From Pseudomonadales bacterium (GTDB taxonomy: Bacteria; Pseudomonadota; Gammaproteobacteria; Pseudomonadales; Ketobacteraceae), in assembly GCA_002701845.1 (NCBI GenBank), contig NZXG01000051.1:1-46567 (forward strand): a DNA stretch of 46,567 nucleotides. Reading direction: 5' to 3'. Each line of letters opens with the position of its first letter. The stretch's first letter is position 1. The notes below the pieces were generated by a model. The model was not told where the DNA came from. It did not search any database and saw nothing but the letters and a program-made list of their open reading frames with translations. Made by a program: the position numbers and the translations under genes. Shown in pieces: positions 7,428 to 16,555 of the stretch.

Positions 7428-8087
7428 TCAGGCGCCGGAGTCCGCCGGCTCAGCCATCACCAGTGGCTGCAGAAACTGCCACACATTCTCGGCAATGATG
7501 GGCTGAGCCCGGATATTGGGATGAATGCGATCCGCCTGCATCAAATCATTAACCCCGCCCACGCCGTCCAGCAGGAACGGGAGCAGCGGCACGTCGTTGC
7601 GCTGCGCCACGGTGTCGAACACCTGCTCAAACCGGGTGCGGTAGCGGCTGCCATAATTGGGCGGAATTTTAATGCCCGCCAGTAACGGTCTGGCCCCCGC
7701 TGCTTCCACCATGTCCACCATCGCCTGCAGATTGGCTGCCATGGCCTGCAGCGACATGCCCCGCAGGCCGTCATTGCCGCCCAGCTCGATCAACACCCAG
7801 TCCGGCTGTTCACGCTCCAGCAATGCCGGTAAGCGCGCCCGGCCGCCGGCGGTGGTGTCACCGCTGATACTGGCATTGACCACCCGTAATGGCACCTGTT
7901 GCCGGGTCAGGGATTCCTGCAACAGATGCACCCATTCCTGATTGCGGGGAATGCCGTAACCGGCACTGAGACTGTCACCCAGTACCAGCAGGGTTTCCGA
8001 CCTGGCCTCGGCGGCAGCCCGCCCGGCGGTCATTACGGTGAGTAACAGTAGAATTAAACTAAATACCGGTAACCGCGGTCTGATCAT
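7428..8087 (-). CDS. tesA: TesA-type arylesterase/lysophospholipase (SGNH hydrolase)
   Basis: A 219-residue periplasmic GDSL/SGNH esterase of the TesA family (thioesterase I, protease I, lysophospholipase L1). A signal peptide (LILLLLTVMTAGRAAAEA) precedes block I LVLGDSLSAGYG with nucleophile Ser39. Block III is GGNDGLRG, and the catalytic Asp/His pair sits in DRIHPN near the end. It is divergent from ybbA-ybbP, the same arrangement as E. coli tesA/ybbA/ybbP. No ribosome-binding site is visible before the ATG, where the bases read CTAACAA, so initiation may be weak or leaderless. Confidence 0.93.
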   Translation of the reverse strand: MIRPRLPVFSLILLLLTVMTAGRAAAEARSETLLVLGDSLSAGYGIPRNQEWVHLLQESLTRQQVPLRVVNASISGDTTAGGRARLPALLEREQPDWVLIELGGNDGLRGMSLQAMAANLQAMVDMVEAAGARPLLAGIKIPPNYGSRYRTRFEQVFDTVAQRNDVPLLPFLLDGVGGVNDLMQADRIHPNIRAQPIIAENVWQFLQPLVMAEPADSGA

Positions 8088-8178
8088 TTGTTAGCATAGC
8101 CCCTTGTCTGCGCCGCCTCTGTGGCATACCGGCCAGACGCTTCGCAGACAGTCAATTAACAGAAGGTGTCGCCCCAGC

Positions 8179-8886
8179 ATGTCCCCAGACCCAACACCGC
8201 CAACAGCGGTTCTCACCGCCTCCAATCTCACAAAATCCGTCGCCATGCCCCACCATCAACTGACGATCCTGAACGCCATCAATCTGCAGGTGGCCGGCGC
8301 GGAATCCGTGGCCATTGTTGGCGACTCCGGTTCGGGCAAATCCACTCTTCTTGGACTGCTAGCGGGGCTGGATGTTCCCAGCAGTGGCAGCGTCAGCCTG
8401 ATGGGCCGGGAGCTGCAGCAGTTATCGGAGGATCAGCGGGCGGCGGTGCGAGCGCAGCACGTGGGCTTCGTATTTCAGTCCTTCCAGCTGCTGCCCAATC
8501 TCACCGCGCTGGAAAACGTGATGCTGCCGCTGGAAATCACCAACAGCAGAGACGTCCAGCAGCGGGCCGCCGCCATGCTGGACCAGGTGGGTCTGGGCAA
8601 CCGTCAGCAGCACTACCCCGGTCAGCTATCCGGCGGCGAACAACAGCGGGTGGCTCTGGCCCGGGCCTTTGTCACCGAGCCGGACATCCTGTTTGCCGAT
8701 GAACCCACCGGTAACCTGGACACCCATACCGGGGAAACCATTGCCGATCAGTTGTTTGAGCTGAACCGCTCCCGATCCACCACCCTGGTGCTGGTGACCC
8801 ACGACCTGAAACTGGCGGCCCGCTGCCAGCGCACCCTGACCATGAACGCCGGCCAGCTTCTGGCTGCCGCGGAGCCCGTGTCATGA
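8179..8886 (+). CDS. ybbA: ABC exporter ATP-binding protein (YbbA, LolD-like)
   Basis: ATPase of the LolD/MacB (type VII) ABC family, about 235 residues from this start. Walker [10 protein letters not shown], the Q-loop [11 protein letters not shown], the signature [15 protein letters not shown], Walker [13 protein letters not shown] and the switch-region VTHD are all intact. It should power the adjacent FtsX-like permease YbbP from the cytoplasmic face. The frame is open upstream to a TTG at 8104, but the ATG at 8179 follows AGAAGG (12-base gap) and fits the family start. Its last codons overlap the ybbP ATG (ATGA), which indicates coupled translation. Transported substrate: unknown. Confidence 0.92.
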   Translation: MSPDPTPPTAVLTASNLTKSVAMPHHQLTILNAINLQVAGAESVAIVGDSGSGKSTLLGLLAGLDVPSSGSVSLMGRELQQLSEDQRAAVRAQHVGFVFQSFQLLPNLTALENVMLPLEITNSRDVQQRAAAMLDQVGLGNRQQHYPGQLSGGEQQRVALARAFVTEPDILFADEPTGNLDTHTGETIADQLFELNRSRSTTLVLVTHDLKLAARCQRTLTMNAGQLLAAAEPVS

Positions 8887-11366
8887 CCGCGATTTCCCTG
8901 GCATTGCGGCTGCTGAAACGGGACTGGCGCTCCGGCCACCTGAATCTGATTCTGGTGGCGCTGCTGGTGGCGGTCACCACGCACACCACCATCGGCTTCC
9001 ACAGTGAACGCATCAGCAACGCCATGCAGGTACAGGGCGCCAACCTGATGGGTGGGGATCTGGTGGTGAAGAGCCCGGTGGCGGCGGACTTTCCCAACCC
9101 GCCGGAAGGCATAGCTTCGGCCCTGGCGGTGGAGTTTTCCAGCGTGGTGATGGCGGGGGATGCGATCCAGTTAAGCGCCATCAAAGCAGTGACGGATCAG
9201 TACCCTCTGAAAGCGCCACTGAAAATCGCGCCGCAGCCGTTCGCTGCAAGCAGTATCGTGAACCATGGACCGGCGGTGGGCGAAGCCTGGGTGGAGACCC
9301 GCCTGCTCAGTGCCCTGGACATCGGGATCGGGGATAACGTCTATGTGGGTGACAGTCAGTTACAAGTGACCCGGGTGCTGACCTTCGAGCCGGATCGGGG
9401 CGGTAGTTTTTACGCCTTTGTGCCCCGGCTGATGATGCACCAGCAGGATCTGGCGGCCGCCAACTTGATTCAGACCGGCAGCCGGGTGGAATATTACTAT
9501 CAGTACGCGGGGCCGGCCGCGGCCATTGCGGACTGGCGCGAGACGCTGACCCCCTTGTTGCAGCCGGGGCAAACCATTCTGGATATCGGTTCCCGCCAGC
9601 GCAGTGTCAGCGCCGCCCTCAACCGGGCGGAGGGTTATCTGCAGCTGGCCAGCCTGATGGCGATCCTGCTGGCCTCCGTGGCGCTGGCCATGGGCGCCCG
9701 CTACTTCAGTGAAACCCGGTTCGACACCGCCGCTCTGCTGCGTTGCTTTGGGCTGCGCGCGCGCACCATCATTCAGGTGTTTGCCTGTCAGCTGCTGGCC
9801 CTGGCCCTGCTCAGTGGGGTGTTGGGGGGCGCGCTGGGCTGGGTGCTGCATTTCACGCTGGTGGAGTTACTGGCGGGGCTGCTGCCGGCGAATATTCCCC
9901 TGCCCTCCAGCCGGCCCTTTTTCAGCGGCCTGGCACTGGCGGTGATTATTCTGCTGGGTTTCAGCCTGCCGGCACTGATTCAGCTGCAGCGAACGCCGCC
10001 CCTGCGGGTGCTGCGCCGGGATCTGACCCCGGCGCCCTTATCCCGCGGCCTGATGTACCTGATGTCCACCCTGCTGATTGGCGGCCTGATGCTATGGTAC
10101 GTGCGGGACCCCCTGTTGATGGCAGCCCTGGTACTGGGCAGCCTGGTGGCCTGGATCATCACCTGGCTGGTCACTGCCGGCTTCGGACAGCTACTGCAAC
10201 TACTCAGCCGCCGCAGTTCCCTTTCCCTGCGGGCCGGCCTGCGTAATCTGAGCCGGCGCCAGCTCAGCACCCGGGTGCAATTGCTGGGTTTCGGGCTCAC
10301 CGGCATGGCCATGCTGATTATTGTTTTGGTGCGGGGCGAACTGATCGGCGCCTGGCAGAAGCAGTTACCGCCTCAGGCCCCCAATCATTTCGTGCTGAAT
10401 GTGATGCCGGAGGATGCCCAGGGCTTTGCCGCATTTCTGCAACAGCATCAAATTGCCACCCAGCCCCTCTACCCTATTGTCCGCGGGCGCCTGACCCATA
10501 TCAATCAGCAACCGGTGCAGCAGGCGGTCACCAAGGAGGAAGGCGAGCGCGAAGTGGAGGCGCTGAATCGGGAGCTGAACCTGAGCTGGGCCCGGGCCCT
10601 GCCCAGTGACAATCGCATCCTGGCGGGAAGCTGGTGGGACCAGCTGCCGGATGACGGCCAGCGCCGGGTCTCCATTGAGCAAGAGCTGGCGCAGCGGCTG
10701 GGAGTCACCCTGGGGGACGAACTGGAATTTTTCGTGGCGGGCCAGACCTTCAGTGCCCGGGTGGCCAGCATCCGCTCTGTAAAGTGGGAATCCTTTCAAC
10801 CCAATTTTTATCTGATGTTTAATCCCGGAGGGTTGGAGAATCTGCCCCAAACCTACCTCACCAGCTTTTATCTGCCAGCGGAACGCAAGCCGGTTCTGAA
10901 ACAGATGGTACAGCGGTTCCCCGCCATCACCCTGCTGGAGGTGGATGTCATCCTGCAGCAGGTGCGGGCGATTCTGGCCCAGGTCAGCGCCGCGGTGGAG
11001 TTTATCCTGCTGTTTGTGCTGGCGGCGGGCCTGACCGTGACCCTGGCCACATTGGTCACCACCATGCCGCAACGCTATCGGGAAGGCGCCATTATGCGCA
11101 CCCTGGGGGCCAGCCGCGGCCAGCTGCTGTTGCAGCAGTGGTCGGAGTTTTTCGCCATCGGCGCCCTGGCGGGAGTGGTGGCCTGCTTTGGCACCGAGCT
11201 GGCGCGCCTGGGAATTTACTGGCAGCTGCTCTCTCTCCCCTATACGCCCAACCTCTGGATCTGGATAATAGTGCCCCCGCTACTGGGGTTGCTGATCGGA
11301 CTGGCCGGCCAGATCAGCAGCCGGCGGATTCTGCGACAAAGCCCGGCCCTGGCGTTAAGAGAATAA
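8883..11366 (+). CDS. ybbP: ABC exporter permease (YbbP, FtsX-like)
   Basis: An 827-residue inner-membrane permease, close to E. coli YbbP (804). It has an N-terminal helix (LNLILVALLVAVTTHTTIG) and a large periplasmic MacB-type domain to about residue 255. Two FtsX-type membrane blocks follow, at about 255-505 and 690-825, separated by a second periplasmic domain. The final block carries ALRE, the typical FtsX-family terminus. Pairing with YbbA and divergence from tesA suggest a shared envelope-lipid or lysophospholipid role; this is inference, and the substrate is not established. The start overlaps the ybbA stop by four bases. Confidence 0.92.
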   Translation: MTAISLALRLLKRDWRSGHLNLILVALLVAVTTHTTIGFHSERISNAMQVQGANLMGGDLVVKSPVAADFPNPPEGIASALAVEFSSVVMAGDAIQLSAIKAVTDQYPLKAPLKIAPQPFAASSIVNHGPAVGEAWVETRLLSALDIGIGDNVYVGDSQLQVTRVLTFEPDRGGSFYAFVPRLMMHQQDLAAANLIQTGSRVEYYYQYAGPAAAIADWRETLTPLLQPGQTILDIGSRQRSVSAALNRAEGYLQLASLMAILLASVALAMGARYFSETRFDTAALLRCFGLRARTIIQVFACQLLALALLSGVLGGALGWVLHFTLVELLAGLLPANIPLPSSRPFFSGLALAVIILLGFSLPALIQLQRTPPLRVLRRDLTPAPLSRGLMYLMSTLLIGGLMLWYVRDPLLMAALVLGSLVAWIITWLVTAGFGQLLQLLSRRSSLSLRAGLRNLSRRQLSTRVQLLGFGLTGMAMLIIVLVRGELIGAWQKQLPPQAPNHFVLNVMPEDAQGFAAFLQQHQIATQPLYPIVRGRLTHINQQPVQQAVTKEEGEREVEALNRELNLSWARALPSDNRILAGSWWDQLPDDGQRRVSIEQELAQRLGVTLGDELEFFVAGQTFSARVASIRSVKWESFQPNFYLMFNPGGLENLPQTYLTSFYLPAERKPVLKQMVQRFPAITLLEVDVILQQVRAILAQVSAAVEFILLFVLAAGLTVTLATLVTTMPQRYREGAIMRTLGASRGQLLLQQWSEFFAIGALAGVVACFGTELARLGIYWQLLSLPYTPNLWIWIIVPPLLGLLIGLAGQISSRRILRQSPALALRE

Positions 11367-11372
11367 TCCCCT

Positions 11373-13277
11373 ATGCCCCTGCTGCGACTGCGTGACATTC
11401 ATCTGGCCTTTGGCGGTCCGGAACTGCTGGCCGGCGCCGATCTGACTCTGGAGAAAGGGGAGCGGGTGTGTCTGGTGGGCCGTAACGGCGCCGGCAAATC
11501 CACTCTGCTGAAAGTCATCAGTGGCCAGCTCAACCCCGATCAGGGGCAGCGGGAGCTGAGCCCGGGTACCCGCATCGCCTGGCTGGAACAGGAAGTCCCC
11601 GCCGACGCCACCGGAACGGTCTATGACGTGGTGGCCGGGGGCCTTGGAGATGTGGGGGAAAATCTGCGCCGCTATCACCACTTGACCGAACAGATTGCCG
11701 CTGGGGACGAGAGCGCCATGGGGCAGTTGGAGGCGGCCCAGAAAGCCCTGGAGGTGGAGGATGGCTGGGTGTTGCAGCAACGGGTGGAAGCCACCCTCTC
11801 CCGCCTGGATCTGAATGGTGAATTACCGTTTCAGGCCCAGTCCGGCGGCCTCAAACGACGGGTGCTGCTGGCCCGGGCCCTGGTGCAGGAGCCGGATCTG
11901 CTGTTGCTGGATGAGCCCACCAACCACCTGGATATCGACGCCATCACCTGGCTGGAAGAGTTTCTGCAGAGCTACCGCAATTGTGTGTTGTTCATCACCC
12001 ACGACCGCGCCTTTTTGAGCCGGGTGGCCACCCGCATCGTGGATCTGGACCGGGGCCGGCTCACCAGTTGGCCCGGGGATTATCAGACCTACCTGCGACG
12101 CAAGGAAGAAGTGCTGGAGGCCGAGGCTGCCGAGTGGGAGCGGTTTGACAAAAAGCTGGCCCAGGAGGAAGTGTGGATTCGCCAGGGGATCAAGGCCCGC
12201 CGCACCCGCAATGAAGGCCGGGTGCGGGCACTGCAGGCCATGCGCCGGGAACGGGCGGAGCGCCGGGAACGCCAGGGCACCATGAACGCCGGAATTCAAC
12301 AGGCGGACCAGAGCGGGAAAAAAGTCATCGAAGCAAAGCACATCAGTGTCCGCTTCGGGGATAAACTCGTGATCGATGATTTCTCCACCCTGATTCTGCG
12401 GGGCGACCGCATCGGCATCATCGGCCCCAACGGTGCCGGCAAATCCACTCTGATTCAAGTGCTGCTGGGCCAGCGGAACCCGGACCAGGGTCAGGTGAAA
12501 CTGGGCACCAACGTGGAGGTCGCTTATTTCGATCAGCTGCGGGCGCAGTTGGACGAGGAACTCAGCGTGCGCGAAAACGTGGGCCAGGGCAGCGACCGGG
12601 TACTGGTGAACGGTGAGCCCAAACATATCATGGGTTATCTACAGGATTTTCTGTTCAGCCCGGAACGGGCCAATACCCCGGTAAAAGCGCTGTCCGGCGG
12701 CGAACGCAACCGGCTGCTGCTGGCGCGTCTGTTCACCCGCCCCGCCAACCTGCTGGTGATGGACGAACCCACCAACGACCTGGATATTGAAACCCTGGAA
12801 CTGTTGGAGGATCTGCTGACCCGGTACCAGGGCACCCTGCTGCTGGTGAGCCACGATCGCGCCTTCCTCAACAACATTGTCACCAGCACCATCGTGTTTG
12901 AGGGAGAAGGCAAACTGGCGGAATACGTGGGGGGCTACGACGACTGGCTGCGGCAACGGCCTGCCCCCGTACCGACAGCGCCCCAGGTTGCCCCGCCACC
13001 ACCGGCACCAGCGCCGCCGCGTTCCACACCCGACCCAAAACCGAAGAAACTCAGCTACAAGGATCAGCGCGAGCTGGAGGCGTTGCCATTGCGGATTGAG
13101 CAGCTGGAGCAGCAGCTGGACAGTCTGCATCAGCAGCTGGCCGATCCCGCGCTCTATCAGCAAACCCCCACCCAGATCACGGAAGTAAAACAAGCCGCCG
13201 CCAAGCTGGAAACCGAACTGGAACAAGCCTTTGCCCGCTGGGAGCAACTGGAATCCCGGCGTAATTCTTCAATATAA
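11373..13277 (+). CDS. uup: ABC-F ATPase Uup
   Basis: A 634-residue soluble ABC-F protein with two ATPase cassettes. The first has Walker [10 protein letters not shown] and signature SGGLKRR; the second has GPNGAGKST and LSGGERNR. Both Walker B/switch regions read [11 protein letters not shown] or [15 protein letters not shown] factors act on ribosomes and resolve stalling, and Uup is also linked to precise excision of transposons. The inter-domain linker is charged ([12 protein letters not shown]). A Pro/Ala-rich spacer (around residues 525-560) leads to a C-terminal coiled coil ([15 protein letters not shown]) typical of Uup and thought to bind DNA. It begins six bases after the ybbP stop. 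Confidence 0.95.
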   Translation: MPLLRLRDIHLAFGGPELLAGADLTLEKGERVCLVGRNGAGKSTLLKVISGQLNPDQGQRELSPGTRIAWLEQEVPADATGTVYDVVAGGLGDVGENLRRYHHLTEQIAAGDESAMGQLEAAQKALEVEDGWVLQQRVEATLSRLDLNGELPFQAQSGGLKRRVLLARALVQEPDLLLLDEPTNHLDIDAITWLEEFLQSYRNCVLFITHDRAFLSRVATRIVDLDRGRLTSWPGDYQTYLRRKEEVLEAEAAEWERFDKKLAQEEVWIRQGIKARRTRNEGRVRALQAMRRERAERRERQGTMNAGIQQADQSGKKVIEAKHISVRFGDKLVIDDFSTLILRGDRIGIIGPNGAGKSTLIQVLLGQRNPDQGQVKLGTNVEVAYFDQLRAQLDEELSVRENVGQGSDRVLVNGEPKHIMGYLQDFLFSPERANTPVKALSGGERNRLLLARLFTRPANLLVMDEPTNDLDIETLELLEDLLTRYQGTLLLVSHDRAFLNNIVTSTIVFEGEGKLAEYVGGYDDWLRQRPAPVPTAPQVAPPPPAPAPPRSTPDPKPKKLSYKDQRELEALPLRIEQLEQQLDSLHQQLADPALYQQTPTQITEVKQAAAKLETELEQAFARWEQLESRRNSSI

Positions 13278-13313
13278 TACCCGCGCCACTGGAAATTCCC
13301 CCGACCTCAACTA

Positions 13314-13336
13314 AACTGATTATAAAACAATCAGTT
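13314..13336. promoter_or_regulatory. Inverted repeat upstream of the chemoreceptor gene
   Basis: Perfect 8-bp arms AACTGATT (13314-13321) and AATCAGTT (13329-13336) around a 7-base spacer. They are followed directly by TATATT (13336-13341), a good -10 hexamer, about 35 bases before the chemoreceptor ATG. The dyad would overlap the -35/-10 spacer, which fits an operator. It could also be a weak AT-rich terminator for uup. Confidence 0.4.
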
Positions 13337-13375
13337 ATATTTCATGGCGGGCGGACAAAGGCGGGTAACAGGGTG

Positions 13376-14545
13376 ATGAAGTATCAGTTAGCAGCGGCTT
13401 TGCTGTTCGCGGCCACCGCCAGCGGCGTTTTACTCACCGAACAGGCACCCGTGGAAGCCGCTATTCTGGTGGCGCTGGCCCTGGGCCTGGCCGGGCTCAG
13501 ATGGTGGGCCGGACGGGATCAGTCGCCGGCGGCGGAACCGGTCGCACCCATCACGCTGGGTGAGGAATTAAAGCCTGTGATTCAGGATACCGAATCCGGC
13601 TACGAGGAAATCACCCGCCGCATTCATACCCTGGACAAAGCCATCCGGGACTGCAGCGGCACCCTGTCATCCAGTTTCTCCGGCCTGGGAGAGAACGTCA
13701 ATCAGAGCCACGCCCTGATTAATCAGGTCATGAATTCAATGACCGATCAACGGCAGCCGGGGCAGGACGCTGAACCGGAACAGGTCACGGTGGAGCGCTT
13801 CGCCGGCGAGATCAGCGAAATTCTCATGCGCTATGTCTCGATCCTTATTGATGTCAGTGAAAAGAGCATTCAGGCAGTGCATCATATCGGTGATATGGTG
13901 CAGGAGCTGGATTCCATGTTTTCCCTGCTCAGCGATATCCGGGCCATAGCGGACCAGACCAATCTGCTGGCGTTGAATGCCGCCATTGAGGCGGCCCGCG
14001 CCGGTGAGGCCGGCAGAGGCTTTGCGGTGGTGGCGGATGAGGTGCGTAAACTGTCCCAGGACACCAATCGCCTCAGCGCCCAGATCCGCGACCGGGGTGA
14101 GAACACCAAAGGCAAAGTGAGCATGGTGCGGGAGATCGTCGGCGCCATCGCCTCCATGGATTTGAACGACGCCATCAACGCCAAGGGCCACGTGGACGAC
14201 ATGTTGCAGGGACTGGAACAGACCAACCAACAGGTGTCCGCCACCATGGATCGCCTGAACGGGCTCAACTCAGAGGTGAACGGGCACGTGAACCGGGCGG
14301 TTCAGGCCATGCAGTTTGAGGATATCACCACCCAGGTGATCACTCAGATCACCCGCGAACTGGAACATCTGGATCGTATCAACCACCAGTTGGGTCAGGT
14401 GCTGACCTGTGCCTGGCTCCAGGAAACACAACGGGAACAGTTGCAGAATCTGCAACAAGCCATCACTCAGCGGGAAAAACCGGCCATAATGGGTCAGTCC
14501 GGTACCAGCGCCGACTCAGATGACAGTAACATCGACCTATTTTGA
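13376..14545 (+). CDS. Short membrane-anchored methyl-accepting chemotaxis-type protein
   Basis: A 389-residue receptor-like protein. Two hydrophobic segments lie at the N-terminus ([18 protein letters not shown] and [18 protein letters not shown]) with almost no periplasmic domain between them. A cytoplasmic helical region follows, then the MCP hairpin tip (around residues 190-225: [20 protein letters not shown], then [15 protein letters not shown]), the CheW/CheA contact region. A QFEDITTQ motif lies past residue 310. It therefore senses a membrane or cytoplasmic signal rather than an external ligand. It begins a three-gene set with the STAS protein (22-base gap) and the phosphatase/kinase. 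No che gene is nearby, so its partner signalling array is encoded elsewhere. Confidence 0.88.
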   Translation: MKYQLAAALLFAATASGVLLTEQAPVEAAILVALALGLAGLRWWAGRDQSPAAEPVAPITLGEELKPVIQDTESGYEEITRRIHTLDKAIRDCSGTLSSSFSGLGENVNQSHALINQVMNSMTDQRQPGQDAEPEQVTVERFAGEISEILMRYVSILIDVSEKSIQAVHHIGDMVQELDSMFSLLSDIRAIADQTNLLALNAAIEAARAGEAGRGFAVVADEVRKLSQDTNRLSAQIRDRGENTKGKVSMVREIVGAIASMDLNDAINAKGHVDDMLQGLEQTNQQVSATMDRLNGLNSEVNGHVNRAVQAMQFEDITTQVITQITRELEHLDRINHQLGQVLTCAWLQETQREQLQNLQQAITQREKPAIMGQSGTSADSDDSNIDLF

Positions 14546-14567
14546 TTACAGGCAAGGGAGATCATCA

Positions 14568-14864
14568 ATGCCAGTGGAAAGCACACTATCCAATAGCGGA
14601 AACACAGTGACCATCGGCATCAGTGGCCAGTTTGATTTCGAAATCGTGCAGGAATTTCGCGCCGCCTACAGCGACCACAAAAACGCGGATTACATCATCG
14701 ATATGCGGGCCACGGAGCACATGGACAGTTCCGCCCTGGGCATGTTGTTGAACATGCGCAAAAGCCTGGGCGACAAGACCCGCATCAGCATTATTAACTG
14801 CCGGCCGCAGATCAAGAAAATCCTGACCATCTCCCGCTTCGATAAGAAATTCGAGATCGAATAA
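14568..14864 (+). CDS. STAS-domain anti-sigma-factor antagonist (HsbA/CrsA-like)
   Basis: A 98-residue single STAS domain, the SpoIIAA/RsbV fold. The phospho-acceptor motif MDSSALGML is intact, with Ser55 aligning to the serine phosphorylated in SpoIIAA. Proteins of this type bind an anti-sigma factor or other target only when unphosphorylated. The ATG at 14568 has AGGGAG nearby and removes an N-terminal extension open from 14520. It sits between a chemoreceptor and a protein carrying both kinase-like and PP2C domains, so its phosphorylation state is presumably set by the downstream product. Closest described analogues are HsbA of Pseudomonas aeruginosa and CrsA of Shewanella; orthology is inferred from domain order. 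Confidence 0.88.
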   Translation: MPVESTLSNSGNTVTIGISGQFDFEIVQEFRAAYSDHKNADYIIDMRATEHMDSSALGMLLNMRKSLGDKTRISIINCRPQIKKILTISRFDKKFEIE

Positions 14865-14884
14865 ACCGGCGGTGGTAGCCAACG

Positions 14885-16555
14885 ATGAAAATACTGGTGG
14901 TGGACGATACCGAAGCCAACCGCAAATTACTGGCCTGGATGCTGGAAGACGACGGCCATGAGGTGATCGAAGCAGAGGATGGCCGGCAGGCGGTGACGTT
15001 GTTCGCGGAGTATGCCCCGGACCTGGTGTTGATGGACGTGATGATGCCGGTGATGGACGGGTTTGAAGCCACCAAAGCCATCAAGGAACAGTTACAGGGC
15101 CAGCACGTACCGATCATCTTCCTGACCGCATTATCGGATGACGCCTCGCTCACCAAGTGCCTCTCCATCGGTGGTGACGATTTTCTCAGTAAGCCCATCA
15201 ACGAGCAGGTGCTGCAGGCGAAGATCAAGGCCCATACACGCATCAAAGATCTTAATGAACAGCTGTCGCGGCAGAACATCGAGCTTACCCGCCTGCATCA
15301 GTACACCCTGCGGGAGCAGGAAATCGCCAAGAGCGTATTTGAGAAAGCCCTGGCTGCCAGTATTTTTGACAGCCGCAACACCCGCCATTACATGTCCCCC
15401 GCTGCCACCTTTAATGGCGACCTGCTGCTGGTGTCCATCAGCCCGTCCGGGGGGCTGTACGCCCTGATGGCGGACTTCACCGGTCACGGGCTGCCGGCGG
15501 CCATCGGTGCTCTGCCGGTTTCCCATGCCTTTCTGGAAGCCGCTCAGCAGGGTGCCTCCGTCAGCAGCATCGCCCGTGAGGTGAACAAAACCCTGGAAAA
15601 GTTTCTGCCGGACGACATGTTCGCCGCCGCCGCCATCGCCGAGCTCAATGCCGATGGCACCCGCCTGACACTATGGTTGGGGGGACTGCCGGACGCGCTG
15701 CTGACGGACGCCCGGGGCGCACTCAAACAACGGATCGTGTCCACCCACATGCCATTGGGCATCCTGGAAGACCAGGAATTCGAACGGGAGCCGGAAATCA
15801 TTGAGGTGGCCCGTGGCGACCGGCTGTATTTATACACCGATGGCATACCTGAGGCCCGCAATCCGGCGGGGGAAATGTACGGCGACCAGCGTCTGCTCCA
15901 GCATTTCGACGGTGGCAGCGAGGACACCTTCGGTGCGATTATCGCCGATGTCACCGGTTATAGCGGCGGCAGCCACCAACAGGATGACATTACCCTGCTG
16001 GAACTCAGCTGTATGCCGGTGCAACCGCTACCGGGGGCTGCGGCCAACACCCCACGGTCGGCCCCGAACCTGCCCTGGACCCTGACCATGGAGCTGGGTA
16101 TCGATGAACTGCGCAAGCGGGTGTCGCCGGTGAGCCAGATCGTGGACATGATTGGCATGGCGCCGGGGGTGGAGCCCCATAAAGATTATTTGCATACGAT
16201 TCTGGCGGAGCTGTTTGCCAATGCCCTGGAGCACGGGGTACTGGGGCTGGACTCACGCCTGAAACAGACCGAGGAAGGCTACCTGGCCTACTACCGGGAG
16301 CGGGAGCAACGGCTGGCGACACTGGAACAGGGGCAATTGGGCATTCAGGTGAGCTTTCGCGCCGCCGGTGACCAGGGCCACCTCACCCTCAGCCTGCACG
16401 ACTCCGGCCCGGGCTTCGACTGGCAGCGACCTTCCAGTGCCGGTGACGATGCCGCCTTTGGCCGCGGCATGGCGTTGATCGATATCCTGTGCGACAAAGT
16501 CACCTACAGTGCCGGCGGCACCCGGGTGGACGCCGAGTACAGCCTCAGGGACTGA
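14885..16555 (+). CDS. Receiver-PP2C phosphatase-HATPase regulator (HsbR/CrsR-like)
   Basis: A 556-residue three-part cytoplasmic regulator. Residues 1-125 are a response-regulator receiver with acceptor Asp51 in VLMDVMMPVMDG and the conserved Lys in FLSKPIN. A short coiled linker leads to a SpoIIE/RsbU-type PP2C phosphatase (about 165-385), with metal-site motifs MADFTGHGLPAA, YTDGIPEA and QQDDITLL. Residues about 400-556 form an anti-sigma-type HATPase: N-box ELFANALEHG, then DSGPGFDW, then GRGMALID. It can thus in principle both phosphorylate and dephosphorylate the adjacent STAS protein, with the balance set by Asp51 phosphorylation. Its stop abuts the convergent araC-type gene. The upstream histidine kinase is not in the set. 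Confidence 0.92.
   Translation: MKILVVDDTEANRKLLAWMLEDDGHEVIEAEDGRQAVTLFAEYAPDLVLMDVMMPVMDGFEATKAIKEQLQGQHVPIIFLTALSDDASLTKCLSIGGDDFLSKPINEQVLQAKIKAHTRIKDLNEQLSRQNIELTRLHQYTLREQEIAKSVFEKALAASIFDSRNTRHYMSPAATFNGDLLLVSISPSGGLYALMADFTGHGLPAAIGALPVSHAFLEAAQQGASVSSIAREVNKTLEKFLPDDMFAAAAIAELNADGTRLTLWLGGLPDALLTDARGALKQRIVSTHMPLGILEDQEFEREPEIIEVARGDRLYLYTDGIPEARNPAGEMYGDQRLLQHFDGGSEDTFGAIIADVTGYSGGSHQQDDITLLELSCMPVQPLPGAAANTPRSAPNLPWTLTMELGIDELRKRVSPVSQIVDMIGMAPGVEPHKDYLHTILAELFANALEHGVLGLDSRLKQTEEGYLAYYREREQRLATLEQGQLGIQVSFRAAGDQGHLTLSLHDSGPGFDWQRPSSAGDDAAFGRGMALIDILCDKVTYSAGGTRVDAEYSLRD

Noticed and set aside
13314-13341. A flagellar sigma-28 promoter for the chemoreceptor gene
   Set aside because: TAAA-like and GATAA-like elements do not occur with the required 11-base spacing.
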